In this document: positions 14,953-22,353 of the stretch, one piece after another | Numbering within the stretch: the stretch's first letter is position 1 | Layout of the letters: every line of letters starts with the position of its first letter | Assembly (NCBI GenBank): GCA_964458015.1 | Contig: CAYWGR010000066.1 | Location: 1 to 27,290, forward strand | Length of the DNA: 27,290 bases | DNA from: CAYWGR01 sp964458015 | GTDB lineage: Bacteria; Planctomycetota; Planctomycetia; Pirellulales; Thermoguttaceae | Direction of reading: 5' to 3' | Made by a program: the position numbers and the translations under genes | Notes under the pieces: generated by a model | Told to the model about the DNA's origin: nothing | The model's database searches: none | Seen by the model: the letters and a program-made list of their open reading frames with translations, nothing else

Positions 14953-15957
14953 CTAGGGTTCGCAAGGTTCACCCCAAAGCGGATAACCGCCGCCGTGGAT
15001 GGGGAATCCGAGTTGCTTGTCGGATAGAAAATTGATCAGCGGCAGACCGGCTTGCCAGCGGCGCAAATTGCGGCAAAACAGCTTGGTCATGTTGTCGATG
15101 CGCCAACTGCTTTGCCCTCCAACGTGCGGTGTGATAATCACGTTCGGCAAATCCCACAAGGGGCTTTCGACCGGCAACGGTTCGGGGTCGGTCACGTCCA
15201 TCACCGCACCGGCAAGGCGGCCGTTTTGAAGGGCCTCTACCAGGTCCTCGGTGTTGACGATCGCCCCCCGGGCAACGTTGACCAACAGCGAACCGGGTTT
15301 CATCTTGGCCAAGCGTTCCGCATTGAAGAGATATTTGGTGGAATCATTCAGCGGAAGACACAGAATGAGGAAGTCTACTATGGGCAGCAGATCGTCGAGC
15401 CGGTCGGCTGGCCAAAGTTCTTCGACACATGCCGGCTTATCGACCGGATAGAGATCGGTGGCCAGAATTCGGACCTCAAAAGGTTCAAGCATTTGGGCCA
15501 AGCGACGGCCATTCCCTCCGAGGCCGATGATACCCACCGTGCGGCGGGTAAGGTCGTGCGTTGGAAGTCGGACGAATTCCTTTTTCTGCTTCGCCAGGAA
15601 GAACTGGGGCAGACTGCGACACCAACCGGTCATAAGGGCGATCGTATGTTCGGCGACCTGATCGGCCAACACGCCGGAGGCGCTGGTGACGGTGATGTCG
15701 GATTCGATCACCGAGGGCACAAGGCAATGGTCCATGCCCGCCGCCGAGGATTGGATCCATTGGAGCCGTCCCTGCCGAACGACGGCGTCCCAATCGACCG
15801 GCACCTTGGCGTGTCCGCAGAAGATATCCGCTTGAAACAGTTCCTTGGCGATTCGCTCCTGGCCTGCGTCGATGATGTCCGCCTGGGGCATAGCATCCGC
15901 GATTTGCTGGATATGTTTGGGCTCGACGGGGTAGCAGAGGACGATTTTCGGAGGCAT
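14953..15957 (-). CDS. D-2-hydroxyacid dehydrogenase family protein
   Basis: The protein is 334 residues from MPPKIVLCYPVEPKH. The NAD-binding Rossmann motif is VGIIGLGGNGRRLAQML, where G-L-G-G-N-G fits GxGxxG. The catalytic triad of the family is in place: Arg in LLVNVARGAIVNTEDLVEAL, Glu in MDVTDPEPLPVESPLW and His in VIITPHVGGQS. Members reduce 2-oxoacids or oxidise D-2-hydroxyacids such as glycerate, glyoxylate or phosphoglycerate; the substrate here is not determined. The frame starts at 15996, but that ATG falls at the -10 box of the predicted promoter, so 15957 is preferred. The gene converges on the deacetylase, with only 10 nt between stops. Confidence 0.92.
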   Translation of the reverse strand: MPPKIVLCYPVEPKHIQQIADAMPQADIIDAGQERIAKELFQADIFCGHAKVPVDWDAVVRQGRLQWIQSSAAGMDHCLVPSVIESDITVTSASGVLADQVAEHTIALMTGWCRSLPQFFLAKQKKEFVRLPTHDLTRRTVGIIGLGGNGRRLAQMLEPFEVRILATDLYPVDKPACVEELWPADRLDDLLPIVDFLILCLPLNDSTKYLFNAERLAKMKPGSLLVNVARGAIVNTEDLVEALQNGRLAGAVMDVTDPEPLPVESPLWDLPNVIITPHVGGQSSWRIDNMTKLFCRNLRRWQAGLPLINFLSDKQLGFPIHGGGYPLWGEPCEP

Positions 15958-15995
15958 GACTTTGATAATTTTCGAGGTTAGCGACCAATATACCA

Positions 15996-16024
15996 TGTAT
16001 AGCGGGGAGGGTGACCGCCCGCAA
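15996..16024 (-). promoter_or_regulatory. candidate promoter of the hydroxyacid dehydrogenase gene
   Basis: On the minus strand TTGCGG (16019-16024) and TATACA (15996-16001) are 17 nt apart. It occupies the left part of the 357-bp divergent gap before the DoxX-like gene; the rest of that gap shows only the candidate promoter at 16150-16178 and a GGAATGT/ACATTCC inverted pair (16031-16037, 16080-16086). Confidence 0.45.
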
Positions 16025-16149
16025 TTTAAGGAATGTACGGCCGAAAGCGGTTGGGTGCAAGATGATTGGACAATTTATGCACATTCCGGGAATTGAGAAC
16101 GGGCGTCAATAACCGATGATGGATTTCTAATACCCTCCAAATGCCCCTC

Positions 16150-16178
16150 TAGCAAATTGGGATAGGCGGGATTATAAT
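16150..16178 (+). promoter_or_regulatory. candidate promoter of the DoxX operon
   Basis: A perfect TATAAT (16173-16178) has TAGCAA 17 nt upstream, a weak -35. An activator may be needed. The leader would be about 130 nt. Confidence 0.35.
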
Positions 16179-16314
16179 CAAAGGTCTGAAAGGTATTCGG
16201 TGACATCCCCCGAGTGTGCGGTCGGTTGCACAGACGAATGCTTCCCCGCCCACGACCGCAATTCAACGACAGTCCGAGCCGCGCAAACATACGAGGCGCA
16301 GGTTTTCGGCATTT

Positions 16315-17337
16315 ATGCGAAGGAGAACTCCCCTGAGCAGTCAACGGTTTCAAATTGGCGCGTTAGCCGTAATCGCCTTGGTGGGTTTGCGGCTGGCTTT
16401 GGGTTTCCACTTCCTCTACGAAGGCGCGTGGAAGGTCAAGCATCATGACGAATTTTCGGCCGCGCCGTTTTTGACGCAGGCCAAGGGCCCCATCTCGCCA
16501 TTGTTCTATGCGATGCTCCCCGATATCGACGGCCGTGAACGACTCCAGATCGAGACGGACGCAAAAGGCAAAAAGTCGATCAATTCCGACGCCTTTGCCG
16601 CTCGATGGAACGGCATCCGGCAGGATTTCGTGGATTATTATCGTCCGGCGGGCAGTGTGGACGAAGCGACGAAGAACGACTACGCCAAATTGGAATCCAA
16701 GGCGGAAGACGTCTATAAAAGCTTCCATAAAAAGCTGAAAAACTACTTTGCCGAGAATCTGGACGGTATCGCCGCCTATTTCGGCTCGCTCGATCGTTTC
16801 GACAACGACAAGGAGCGCTATCAAACGGCCCCGTTCCAAAAGCAGCGTCATTGGGACCGCATGATGGAACTGCGCAAAGAGGCCGACAAGTGGATCAAGG
16901 ACGTTGAAGGACAAGAGAAGGCGTTTACGAACAGCCTCTATGCTCTTTTGGATGCCAAGCAGCGAGAAAAGGGCCGTGTTCCGCGCACCTGGAATATCTT
17001 CGCGTGGGACCGCCTGGACCAAATCAACTTCGCCGTAACCTGGGGTTTGACGGCCATCGGCATCTGCCTGATGTTGGGGTTCTTTACGCCGCTGGCGGCT
17101 TTGGGCGGTGCGGGGTTCATGTGTTTCGTGGTGATGACACAGCCGGCATTTCCGGGCATTTATCCCGCGGATCCGCCCGTGGTGGGACATGCCCTGTTGG
17201 TCAACAAGGATTTTGTCGAAATGATGTCGTTGTTGGTGATCTCGGCCACCTCGGCCGGGCGCTGGGGCGGTTTGGATTTCTTCCTCTATAGCTGGATCAT
17301 CAACCCGTTCCTTGCGAAGAGATGTAAAAAATCGTAA
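16315..17337 (+). CDS. DoxX-family membrane protein with a large soluble insertion
   Basis: From the ATG at 16315 this is a 340-residue protein. TM1 (about 14-36) ends in the DoxX-like LRLALGFHFLYEGAWKV. A charged, probably helical soluble segment of about 200 residues follows (about 40-235). The remaining hydrophobic segments include AVTWGLTAIGICLMLGFFTP (240-259), LGGAGFMCFVVM and FVEMMSLLVISATSAGRW (300-317). DoxX relatives, about 130-150 residues with four helices, include the small subunit of thiosulfate:quinone oxidoreductase and other membrane redox partners. A CTG at 16333 is preceded by AAGGAG with 7-nt spacing, so the true start may be that CTG. It heads the operon with two Gfo/Idh/MocA genes, which suggests an electron-transfer partner role; this is inference. 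Confidence 0.82.
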   Translation: MRRRTPLSSQRFQIGALAVIALVGLRLALGFHFLYEGAWKVKHHDEFSAAPFLTQAKGPISPLFYAMLPDIDGRERLQIETDAKGKKSINSDAFAARWNGIRQDFVDYYRPAGSVDEATKNDYAKLESKAEDVYKSFHKKLKNYFAENLDGIAAYFGSLDRFDNDKERYQTAPFQKQRHWDRMMELRKEADKWIKDVEGQEKAFTNSLYALLDAKQREKGRVPRTWNIFAWDRLDQINFAVTWGLTAIGICLMLGFFTPLAALGGAGFMCFVVMTQPAFPGIYPADPPVVGHALLVNKDFVEMMSLLVISATSAGRWGGLDFFLYSWIINPFLAKRCKKS

Positions 17338-17347
17338 TTCCAGGGTG

Positions 17348-17366
17348 TGCCAAACGGACTTTGGCA
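17348..17366. other. short inverted repeat between the DoxX-like and oxidoreductase genes
   Basis: TGCCAAA (17348-17354) and TTTGGCA (17360-17366) flank CGGAC. A second interrupted pair, CGTTCC (17374-17379) and GGAACG (17394-17399), follows. These could form mRNA hairpins that set differential expression within the operon, or be a protein site. Confidence 0.35.
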
Positions 17367-17438
17367 TAATGTGCGTTCCAAAGCCGGAGCTTCGGAACGA
17401 GATGGATGGAATGAATCGAGAGCTTAATCGAGACCCGT

Positions 17439-19157
17439 ATGAACTCAATTCCAAATTATGCAGCCGGCGACAACGGCGTTTCGCGACGCGATTTCATCAA
17501 GGGAACCGTGGCTACCGGCGCGGTGGTCGGCGGCGGGCTGGGCGCGTTTTATTTCGGCTACGAAAAGGCCGTCGGATCGCCGCTGCGGGTCGGTGTAGTA
17601 GGAACGGGCGATGAAGGCAGCGTGCTTCTCGGCGCGATCAATCCGTCCTTCATTGAAGTGAAATCCATCGCCGACATTCGCCCCTACAACGTATGGCGGG
17701 CGTTCCACGGCGATCATTCGAGCGATGCGGCGTTGGCTGCCCGGCCGGGTTTGCTGACCAAGTACGGTTGGAAGACCGAAGAGGAAGGCCGGCGACACGT
17801 CAAGGTTTACGGCCACGAAAACGGCGGCTATGAAGAACTGATCAAACAGGCGAAAAACGACGGCCTGGAAGGCATCATCATTGCATTGCCTTTGCATCTC
17901 CATGCTCCGGCCGCAATTGCCGCCATGAATGCCGGGCTGCACGTCATCACCGAGAAGTTGATGGCCCACACGGTCCATGAGTGCAAGGACATGGGGCGCG
18001 TGGCCAAGCAAACCGGGCGGATTTTGGCCACCGGCCACCAACGTCATTACAACGTTCTTTACGCCAATGCGGTAGATTCGATTCGTCGCGGATTGCTGGG
18101 CGATTTGCACTACATCCGCGCCCAATGGTATCGCGGCAACATGCCGGGCAAAGATAGCTGGCAGCAGCCGATGCCCTCGAAAGCAAAGCCGGAAGATCGC
18201 TTGGCTCGCGAGTTGGACAACAAACGCAAGGAATATCAAAAGGCTTTGAATTCGGCCACGGGCACGGCGATCGACGTTTGGCGCACCCGACTTGCCCAGG
18301 TCGAGGCCCAGATTGCCGATGAAATTTTGTCCGACCCGAAGACCAAATTGGCCGAGAAATTCGGCTACAAGAATTTGCAGGTGAAAGATCCCCAGGGCAA
18401 GGTTCTTTACGACCGGCCGGCCATCGAAGAGTTGATCCGATGGCGTCTCTGGGATCGCACGGCCGCCGGTCTCATGGCCGAACTGGGCAGCCATCAGTTG
18501 GACGCGGCAAGCATTTTCGTGGCGGCCGTTCATGGCGGCGAAAAGCAGATGCCGTTGAGCGTGGCGGCGGCGGGCAACCGGCCGTTGTTCCCGCCGGATC
18601 GGGATTGCGAAGACCATGTTTACTGCATCATCGAGTTCCCGGCACCCGGTTACAACGCGAAGGATAAATTTGCCTGCCGCAAGAAGATCGGCGTACAGTA
18701 TTCTTCGATCAACGGCAACGGTTTCGGCGGCTACGGCGAGATCGTCTACGGCACCAAGGGCACGTTGATCCTCGAAAAAGAGCAGGACATGTCGATCATC
18801 CAGGGCCCTGCCTCGCCCAGCAGCGTGAAAGCGTCCGGCGGATCGGGCGGTCCGACGCTCGACACCCAGGCCAGTGGCGCCCCGGCTGCAGCCGCGAAGA
18901 GCGCCGGCGGCGGACCGAAAGTCAGCCGCGGTTATACCGAGGAATTGGAGCATTGGGCCTGGTGCATCCGCAATCCTTCGCCCGAGAATCAGCCGCATTG
19001 CGGGCCAAAGGTTGCAATGGGCGATGCGATTATCGCGCTGACGACGAACATGGCCGCTCGCAAGGGCGACCGCATCGAGTTCAAGAAAGAGTGGTTTGAC
19101 ATTGATAGCGATGAAACGCCCGAGGGGATTCCGCCGAGCGTCAAGTCGAAAGCCTAA
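17439..19157 (+). CDS. Tat-exported Gfo/Idh/MocA oxidoreductase, EKL-variant paralog 1
   Basis: This 572-residue protein is well over the usual 350-450. The Tat signal is NGVSRRDFIKGTVATGAVVG (12-31). The Rossmann motif is LRVGVVGTGDEGSV (49-62). The catalytic-lysine motif reads VITEKLMAHT (169-178): K173 is kept but the usual Pro is Leu. The second catalytic region is AELGSHQLDAASIF (347-360). A charged helix-rich segment of about 85 residues (about 241-325) separates the two, and a Gly/Ala/Ser-rich linker (about 455-495) interrupts the C-terminal domain before GYTEELEHWAW. It likely oxidises a sugar or glycoside outside the cytoplasm with bound NAD(P). It follows the DoxX-like gene by 101 nt and precedes its own paralog by 21 nt. 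Confidence 0.9.
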   Translation: MNSIPNYAAGDNGVSRRDFIKGTVATGAVVGGGLGAFYFGYEKAVGSPLRVGVVGTGDEGSVLLGAINPSFIEVKSIADIRPYNVWRAFHGDHSSDAALAARPGLLTKYGWKTEEEGRRHVKVYGHENGGYEELIKQAKNDGLEGIIIALPLHLHAPAAIAAMNAGLHVITEKLMAHTVHECKDMGRVAKQTGRILATGHQRHYNVLYANAVDSIRRGLLGDLHYIRAQWYRGNMPGKDSWQQPMPSKAKPEDRLARELDNKRKEYQKALNSATGTAIDVWRTRLAQVEAQIADEILSDPKTKLAEKFGYKNLQVKDPQGKVLYDRPAIEELIRWRLWDRTAAGLMAELGSHQLDAASIFVAAVHGGEKQMPLSVAAAGNRPLFPPDRDCEDHVYCIIEFPAPGYNAKDKFACRKKIGVQYSSINGNGFGGYGEIVYGTKGTLILEKEQDMSIIQGPASPSSVKASGGSGGPTLDTQASGAPAAAAKSAGGGPKVSRGYTEELEHWAWCIRNPSPENQPHCGPKVAMGDAIIALTTNMAARKGDRIEFKKEWFDIDSDETPEGIPPSVKSKA

Positions 19158-19178
19158 CATACCGAGAGAATCAATCCG

Positions 19179-20924
19179 ATGTTTTTGAGCCCCGAAGAAA
19201 AAGCGGTCGGCAAGGAAAATTTCCATGCCGCGATCGGCAGCAAAGCCACGCGTCGCGACTTGCTCAAGAAATCGATCAAGGCCGAAGTTGCATCCGGCAA
19301 CGGTCTGGGATCGATGTATTTCGGCTACGGCGACTCGGTAGCCGAGCCCGTTCGCGTCGGTGTGATCGGCACGGGCGACGAGGGCAGCGTGCTGTTGGGC
19401 GCGATCAATCCGAAATATATTGCGGTCAAAGCAATTGCCGATATCCGCCCGTACAACGTATGGCGAGCCTTCAACGGCGATTTATCGAGCGATGCTGCCC
19501 ATGCGGCGCGGCCCGGCTTGATGTCCGTTTATGGCTGGAAGACCGAAGACGAGGCAAAGAAGAACGTCAAGGTTTACGGTCCCTACCAGGATTTGATCGC
19601 CAACGCCAAGGCGGACGGCATCGAAGCCATCGTGATTGCACTGCCGTTGCATTTACATGCACCCGTGGCCATCGCCGCCATGAAAGCCGGTCTGCATGTG
19701 TTGACCGAGAAACTGATGGGCCACACGGTTCGCGAATGCAAGGAAATGGCTCGCGTTTCCGAGCAGACGAACCTGCTTTTGGCCACGGGGCATCAGCGTC
19801 ATTACAATATTCTGTATGATGCCGCGGTCGATTTGATTCGTCGCGGCGTAATGGGCGATTTGCACAGCATTCGCGCCCAATGGCATCGCGGAAATTTGCC
19901 GGGCAACGATAGCTGGCAAATGCCGATGCCTAAAACCGTAAAGCCTGACGATCCACAGGCGAACGTTTTGGATGAGAAACTGAAGAAATACATGACCGCC
20001 TTGGAACAAGCCAAGGCCGGCAACAGCAAGTCGGTTGCCGATTGGGAAAAGAAAGTGGCTCAGGCCCGTGCCCAGCTTGAAGACGCCGTCGTGGATGCAA
20101 AGAAGTTCGGCTATGTGGATTTGGACGTGAAGGACGATTCGGGCAAGGTGGTTTATCGCCGGCCGGCGTTCGAGGAATTGCTGCGTTGGCGTTTATGGGA
20201 TCGGACAGGCGCAGGGCTTATGGCCGAATTAGGCAGCCATCAGCTTGACGCGGCGGGCATCTTCATCCACGCAATGCACAAGGCCCACAATCCGAAGGCC
20301 GAGAAGCCGCATCCGTTGAATGTCGCGGCGGCGGGCAACCGTCCGCTGTTCCCGCCCGACCGGGATGTGGAAGACCATGTTTATTGCGTCATCGAGTTTC
20401 CATCGCCGGACTACGATCCCAAGGATCCGAACAAGGCGAGGAAAAAAATCGGCGTACAGTATGCGTCGATCAACGGCAACGGTTTCGGCGGATACGGCGA
20501 AACCGTCTTCGGCACCCAGGGCACGCTTGTCTTGGAAACCGAGAAGGACGCCATGCTGTATAAAACCCACGAAACAAGCAGCAAGACGGTCGTAGTGCCG
20601 GGCAAGGCCAAGGATCTGGCGGTTTTGCAGATCAAAGACGAGGGCGATCCTGAGTCGGCCGCCATCGGCACCTTGGGGGCTTTGCCTGCCGAACGCGGCT
20701 ATACCGAAGAGTTGGAACATTGGGCCTGGTGCATTCGGAATCGCGCACCAGAGAATCAACCGCGTTGCCATCCGAAGGTGGCGATGGCCGATGCGATCAT
20801 TGCGTTGGTGACGAACAAAGCCGCCCGCGAAAGCAGGCGGATGGAGTTCAAGGAATCGTGGTTCGACATCCATAGCGATGAAACGCCGGAAGACGAGAAG
20901 CCGGATATTTCGCGTTATAAATAG
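19179..20924 (+). CDS. Gfo/Idh/MocA oxidoreductase, EKL-variant paralog 2 with degenerate Tat signal
   Basis: This 581-residue tandem paralog of the preceding gene aligns along its whole length, including ADIRPYNVWRAF, IALPLHLHAP, ATGHQRHYN, VQYASINGNGFGGYGE and GYTEELEHWAWCIRN. The Rossmann motif is VRVGVIGTGDEGSV and the catalytic motif VLTEKLMGHT (174-183, K178). The extra helix-rich segment is also present (about 245-330). The N-terminus keeps ATRRDLLKKS (23-32), but the following stretch has Lys and Glu and no hydrophobic core or cleavage site. It may therefore stay in the cytoplasm, or be carried out by paralog 1 as a hetero-oligomer. The Gly/Ala/Ser linker of paralog 1 is replaced by an unrelated sequence. 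Start ATG follows GAGAGAA. Confidence 0.9.
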   Translation: MFLSPEEKAVGKENFHAAIGSKATRRDLLKKSIKAEVASGNGLGSMYFGYGDSVAEPVRVGVIGTGDEGSVLLGAINPKYIAVKAIADIRPYNVWRAFNGDLSSDAAHAARPGLMSVYGWKTEDEAKKNVKVYGPYQDLIANAKADGIEAIVIALPLHLHAPVAIAAMKAGLHVLTEKLMGHTVRECKEMARVSEQTNLLLATGHQRHYNILYDAAVDLIRRGVMGDLHSIRAQWHRGNLPGNDSWQMPMPKTVKPDDPQANVLDEKLKKYMTALEQAKAGNSKSVADWEKKVAQARAQLEDAVVDAKKFGYVDLDVKDDSGKVVYRRPAFEELLRWRLWDRTGAGLMAELGSHQLDAAGIFIHAMHKAHNPKAEKPHPLNVAAAGNRPLFPPDRDVEDHVYCVIEFPSPDYDPKDPNKARKKIGVQYASINGNGFGGYGETVFGTQGTLVLETEKDAMLYKTHETSSKTVVVPGKAKDLAVLQIKDEGDPESAAIGTLGALPAERGYTEELEHWAWCIRNRAPENQPRCHPKVAMADAIIALVTNKAARESRRMEFKESWFDIHSDETPEDEKPDISRYK

Positions 20925-20945
20925 AAATTGAGTATTGAGAACCGC

Positions 20946-20973
20946 TTTACATTCGATAAAGTAGGTATATAAC
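20946..20973 (+). promoter_or_regulatory. candidate internal promoter before the TIM-barrel gene
   Basis: TTTACA (20946-20951) and TATAAC (20968-20973) are 16 nt apart and each matches consensus at 5 of 6 positions. The 137-nt gap before the next gene is large for this operon, which supports extra expression of the last gene. Confidence 0.45.
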
Positions 20974-21061
20974 ATAAGCAAGACACGGCATGCCACGACA
21001 ATCGCGAGCATGACATCTATTCCATAGTCTTTTCATAGTTGAGGATAAAGGAGAATCAGCG

Positions 21062-21904
21062 ATGGAAAAGTGGCCTCTGGGGGTGTTCGCCAGCATCGAC
21101 GCCGGCTTGGGCGTGAAGTTAGAGGTAGCTCACGAACTCGGCGTTCCAACCATCCAGGTTCATGCCCCGCATAAATCGACGCGAACCCCGGAACATGCCG
21201 AGAAGTTCCTGGCCAAGTTGAAAGAACTGGGAATCACGATCACGGTGGTTTTCGGCGGTTTTGAAGGCGAAAGCTACGCCAACATTCCCGCCGTGGTTCG
21301 CACGGTTGGCTTGGTTCCGAAAGCGACGCGCGAAGAGCGGTTGCAAGAGATGAAGGAAATTTCCGACTTCGCTAAATTGCTGGGAGCGCCGGCAGTCGGT
21401 TTGCATCTTGGCTTCGTGCCCAACAAACCGACCGACCCCCTGTACGGCGAAGTTGTGACCGTCACCCAGCAATTATGCGATTATTGCAAGGCAAACGGAC
21501 AAAATCTCCATCTGGAAACAGGTCAGGAAGAAGCCGACACGCTTTTGGCATTCATCACGAAGATCAATCGCGGAAATCTATTCATCAACTTCGATCCGGC
21601 CAATATGATCCTTTACGGATCGGGCGAGCCAATCGAAGCGTTGCGCCAAGTCGGCCGCTATGTCCGCAGCGTCCACTGCAAGGACGCCAAGTGGGCCGAC
21701 AAGCCGGGCCGTGAATGGGGCACCGAAATGCCCTTGGGCGAAGGCGATGTCAACATCGAGCACTTCCTGCTCGCCCTGGATGATATCGGCTATAAGGGCC
21801 CGTTGACGATCGAGCGGGAAATTCCGCAAGAGCCCGAACGTCAGAAAGAAGAAATCGGCCGCGGCATTCAATTGTTGAATAAACTGAAAGCGAAGATCAA
21901 GTAG
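21062..21904 (+). CDS. sugar phosphate isomerase/epimerase family protein (xylose-isomerase-like TIM barrel)
   Basis: This 280-residue AP-endonuclease-2/xylose-isomerase-type TIM barrel has conserved metal-site strands: LHLETGQEEAD, LFINFDPANMILYGSGEP, VRSVHCKDAKW and PLTIEREIPQEPERQ. These provide the Glu/Asp/His ligands of the family. AAGGAG lies 9 nt before the ATG. Relatives isomerise or epimerise ketoses, and some act on 3-keto-glycosides made by Gfo/Idh/MocA partners (for example the DgpB/C proteins of C-deglycosylation). Its place behind two such oxidoreductases makes a linked pathway likely, but the substrate is unknown. No signal peptide is seen, so it should be cytoplasmic. Confidence 0.9.
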   Translation: MEKWPLGVFASIDAGLGVKLEVAHELGVPTIQVHAPHKSTRTPEHAEKFLAKLKELGITITVVFGGFEGESYANIPAVVRTVGLVPKATREERLQEMKEISDFAKLLGAPAVGLHLGFVPNKPTDPLYGEVVTVTQQLCDYCKANGQNLHLETGQEEADTLLAFITKINRGNLFINFDPANMILYGSGEPIEALRQVGRYVRSVHCKDAKWADKPGREWGTEMPLGEGDVNIEHFLLALDDIGYKGPLTIEREIPQEPERQKEEIGRGIQLLNKLKAKIK

Positions 21905-21922
21905 AAATGGGCGGATCGCGGC

Positions 21923-21948
21923 CGGCAGCCGGCGCGAAGCCGCTGCCG
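21923..21948. terminator. GC-rich hairpin after the DoxX operon
   Basis: CGGCAGC-C-GGC (21923-21933) pairs with GCCGCTGCCG (21939-21948) around a GCGAA loop, giving 10 bp with one bulged C. There is no T-tract, so it may be a weak or factor-assisted terminator. Confidence 0.4.
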
Positions 21949-22017
21949 ATCGGATGCATAATCGCTTACGATGGGTCAGTTATCCGCATTAACTAGCTGC
22001 TAGCCGCGAAAATCGCC

Positions 22018-22347
22018 ATGCCAAAACTTTACATTGATATTCCGCACGTTTTGGGGCAGGATGAGGCGCTGCGCCGTTTGAAGGCGAAATTCGCGTCCGC
22101 CAAGGCGGAACATCAGGATCGCGTGAGCGATTACAAGGAAGAATGGCGAGAGCACGTTTTTTCATTCGGGTTCAGAGCTTTGGGAATGGCGGTATCCGGC
22201 ACGGTAGCTGTTGAGCCGAAAGAAATCAAACTGGCTGCCCAACTGCCGCTGGCTGCGATGTTGATGAAAAGCACGATCGAGGAACACATCCGGCGCGAGG
22301 TTGACGCCTTGCTGTCGCCTCGCGGCACGGCATGTGAGCCGGCGTAA
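22018..22347 (+). CDS. polyhydroxyalkanoic acid system family protein
   Basis: This 109-residue protein has a sequence typical of the PHA granule-associated/regulator family of unknown function: MPKLYIDIPHVLGQDEALRR at the start, FGFRALGMAVSGTVAVEPKE in the middle (strand-rich core), and LPLAAMLMKSTIEEHIRREV near the end. Members occur widely in bacteria without PHA synthesis, so the name is only a family label. The next gene (ResB) starts 6 nt downstream, so the two are co-transcribed. No clear promoter was found in the 113-nt upstream gap. Confidence 0.8.
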   Translation: MPKLYIDIPHVLGQDEALRRLKAKFASAKAEHQDRVSDYKEEWREHVFSFGFRALGMAVSGTVAVEPKEIKLAAQLPLAAMLMKSTIEEHIRREVDALLSPRGTACEPA

Positions 22348-22353
22348 GTCCTT

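Noticed and set aside
15052..15981. 309-codon plus-strand open frame
   Set aside because: Shadow of the D-2-hydroxyacid dehydrogenase, which has the full catalytic triad on the other strand.
16363..17454. 363-codon minus-strand open frame
   Set aside because: Antisense to the DoxX-like gene; lacks hydrophobic or domain signatures.
17445..19226. 593-codon open frame on the minus strand
   Set aside because: It lies exactly opposite the first EKL oxidoreductase, whose Tat signal, Rossmann and catalytic motifs are clear; the antisense product has no family features.
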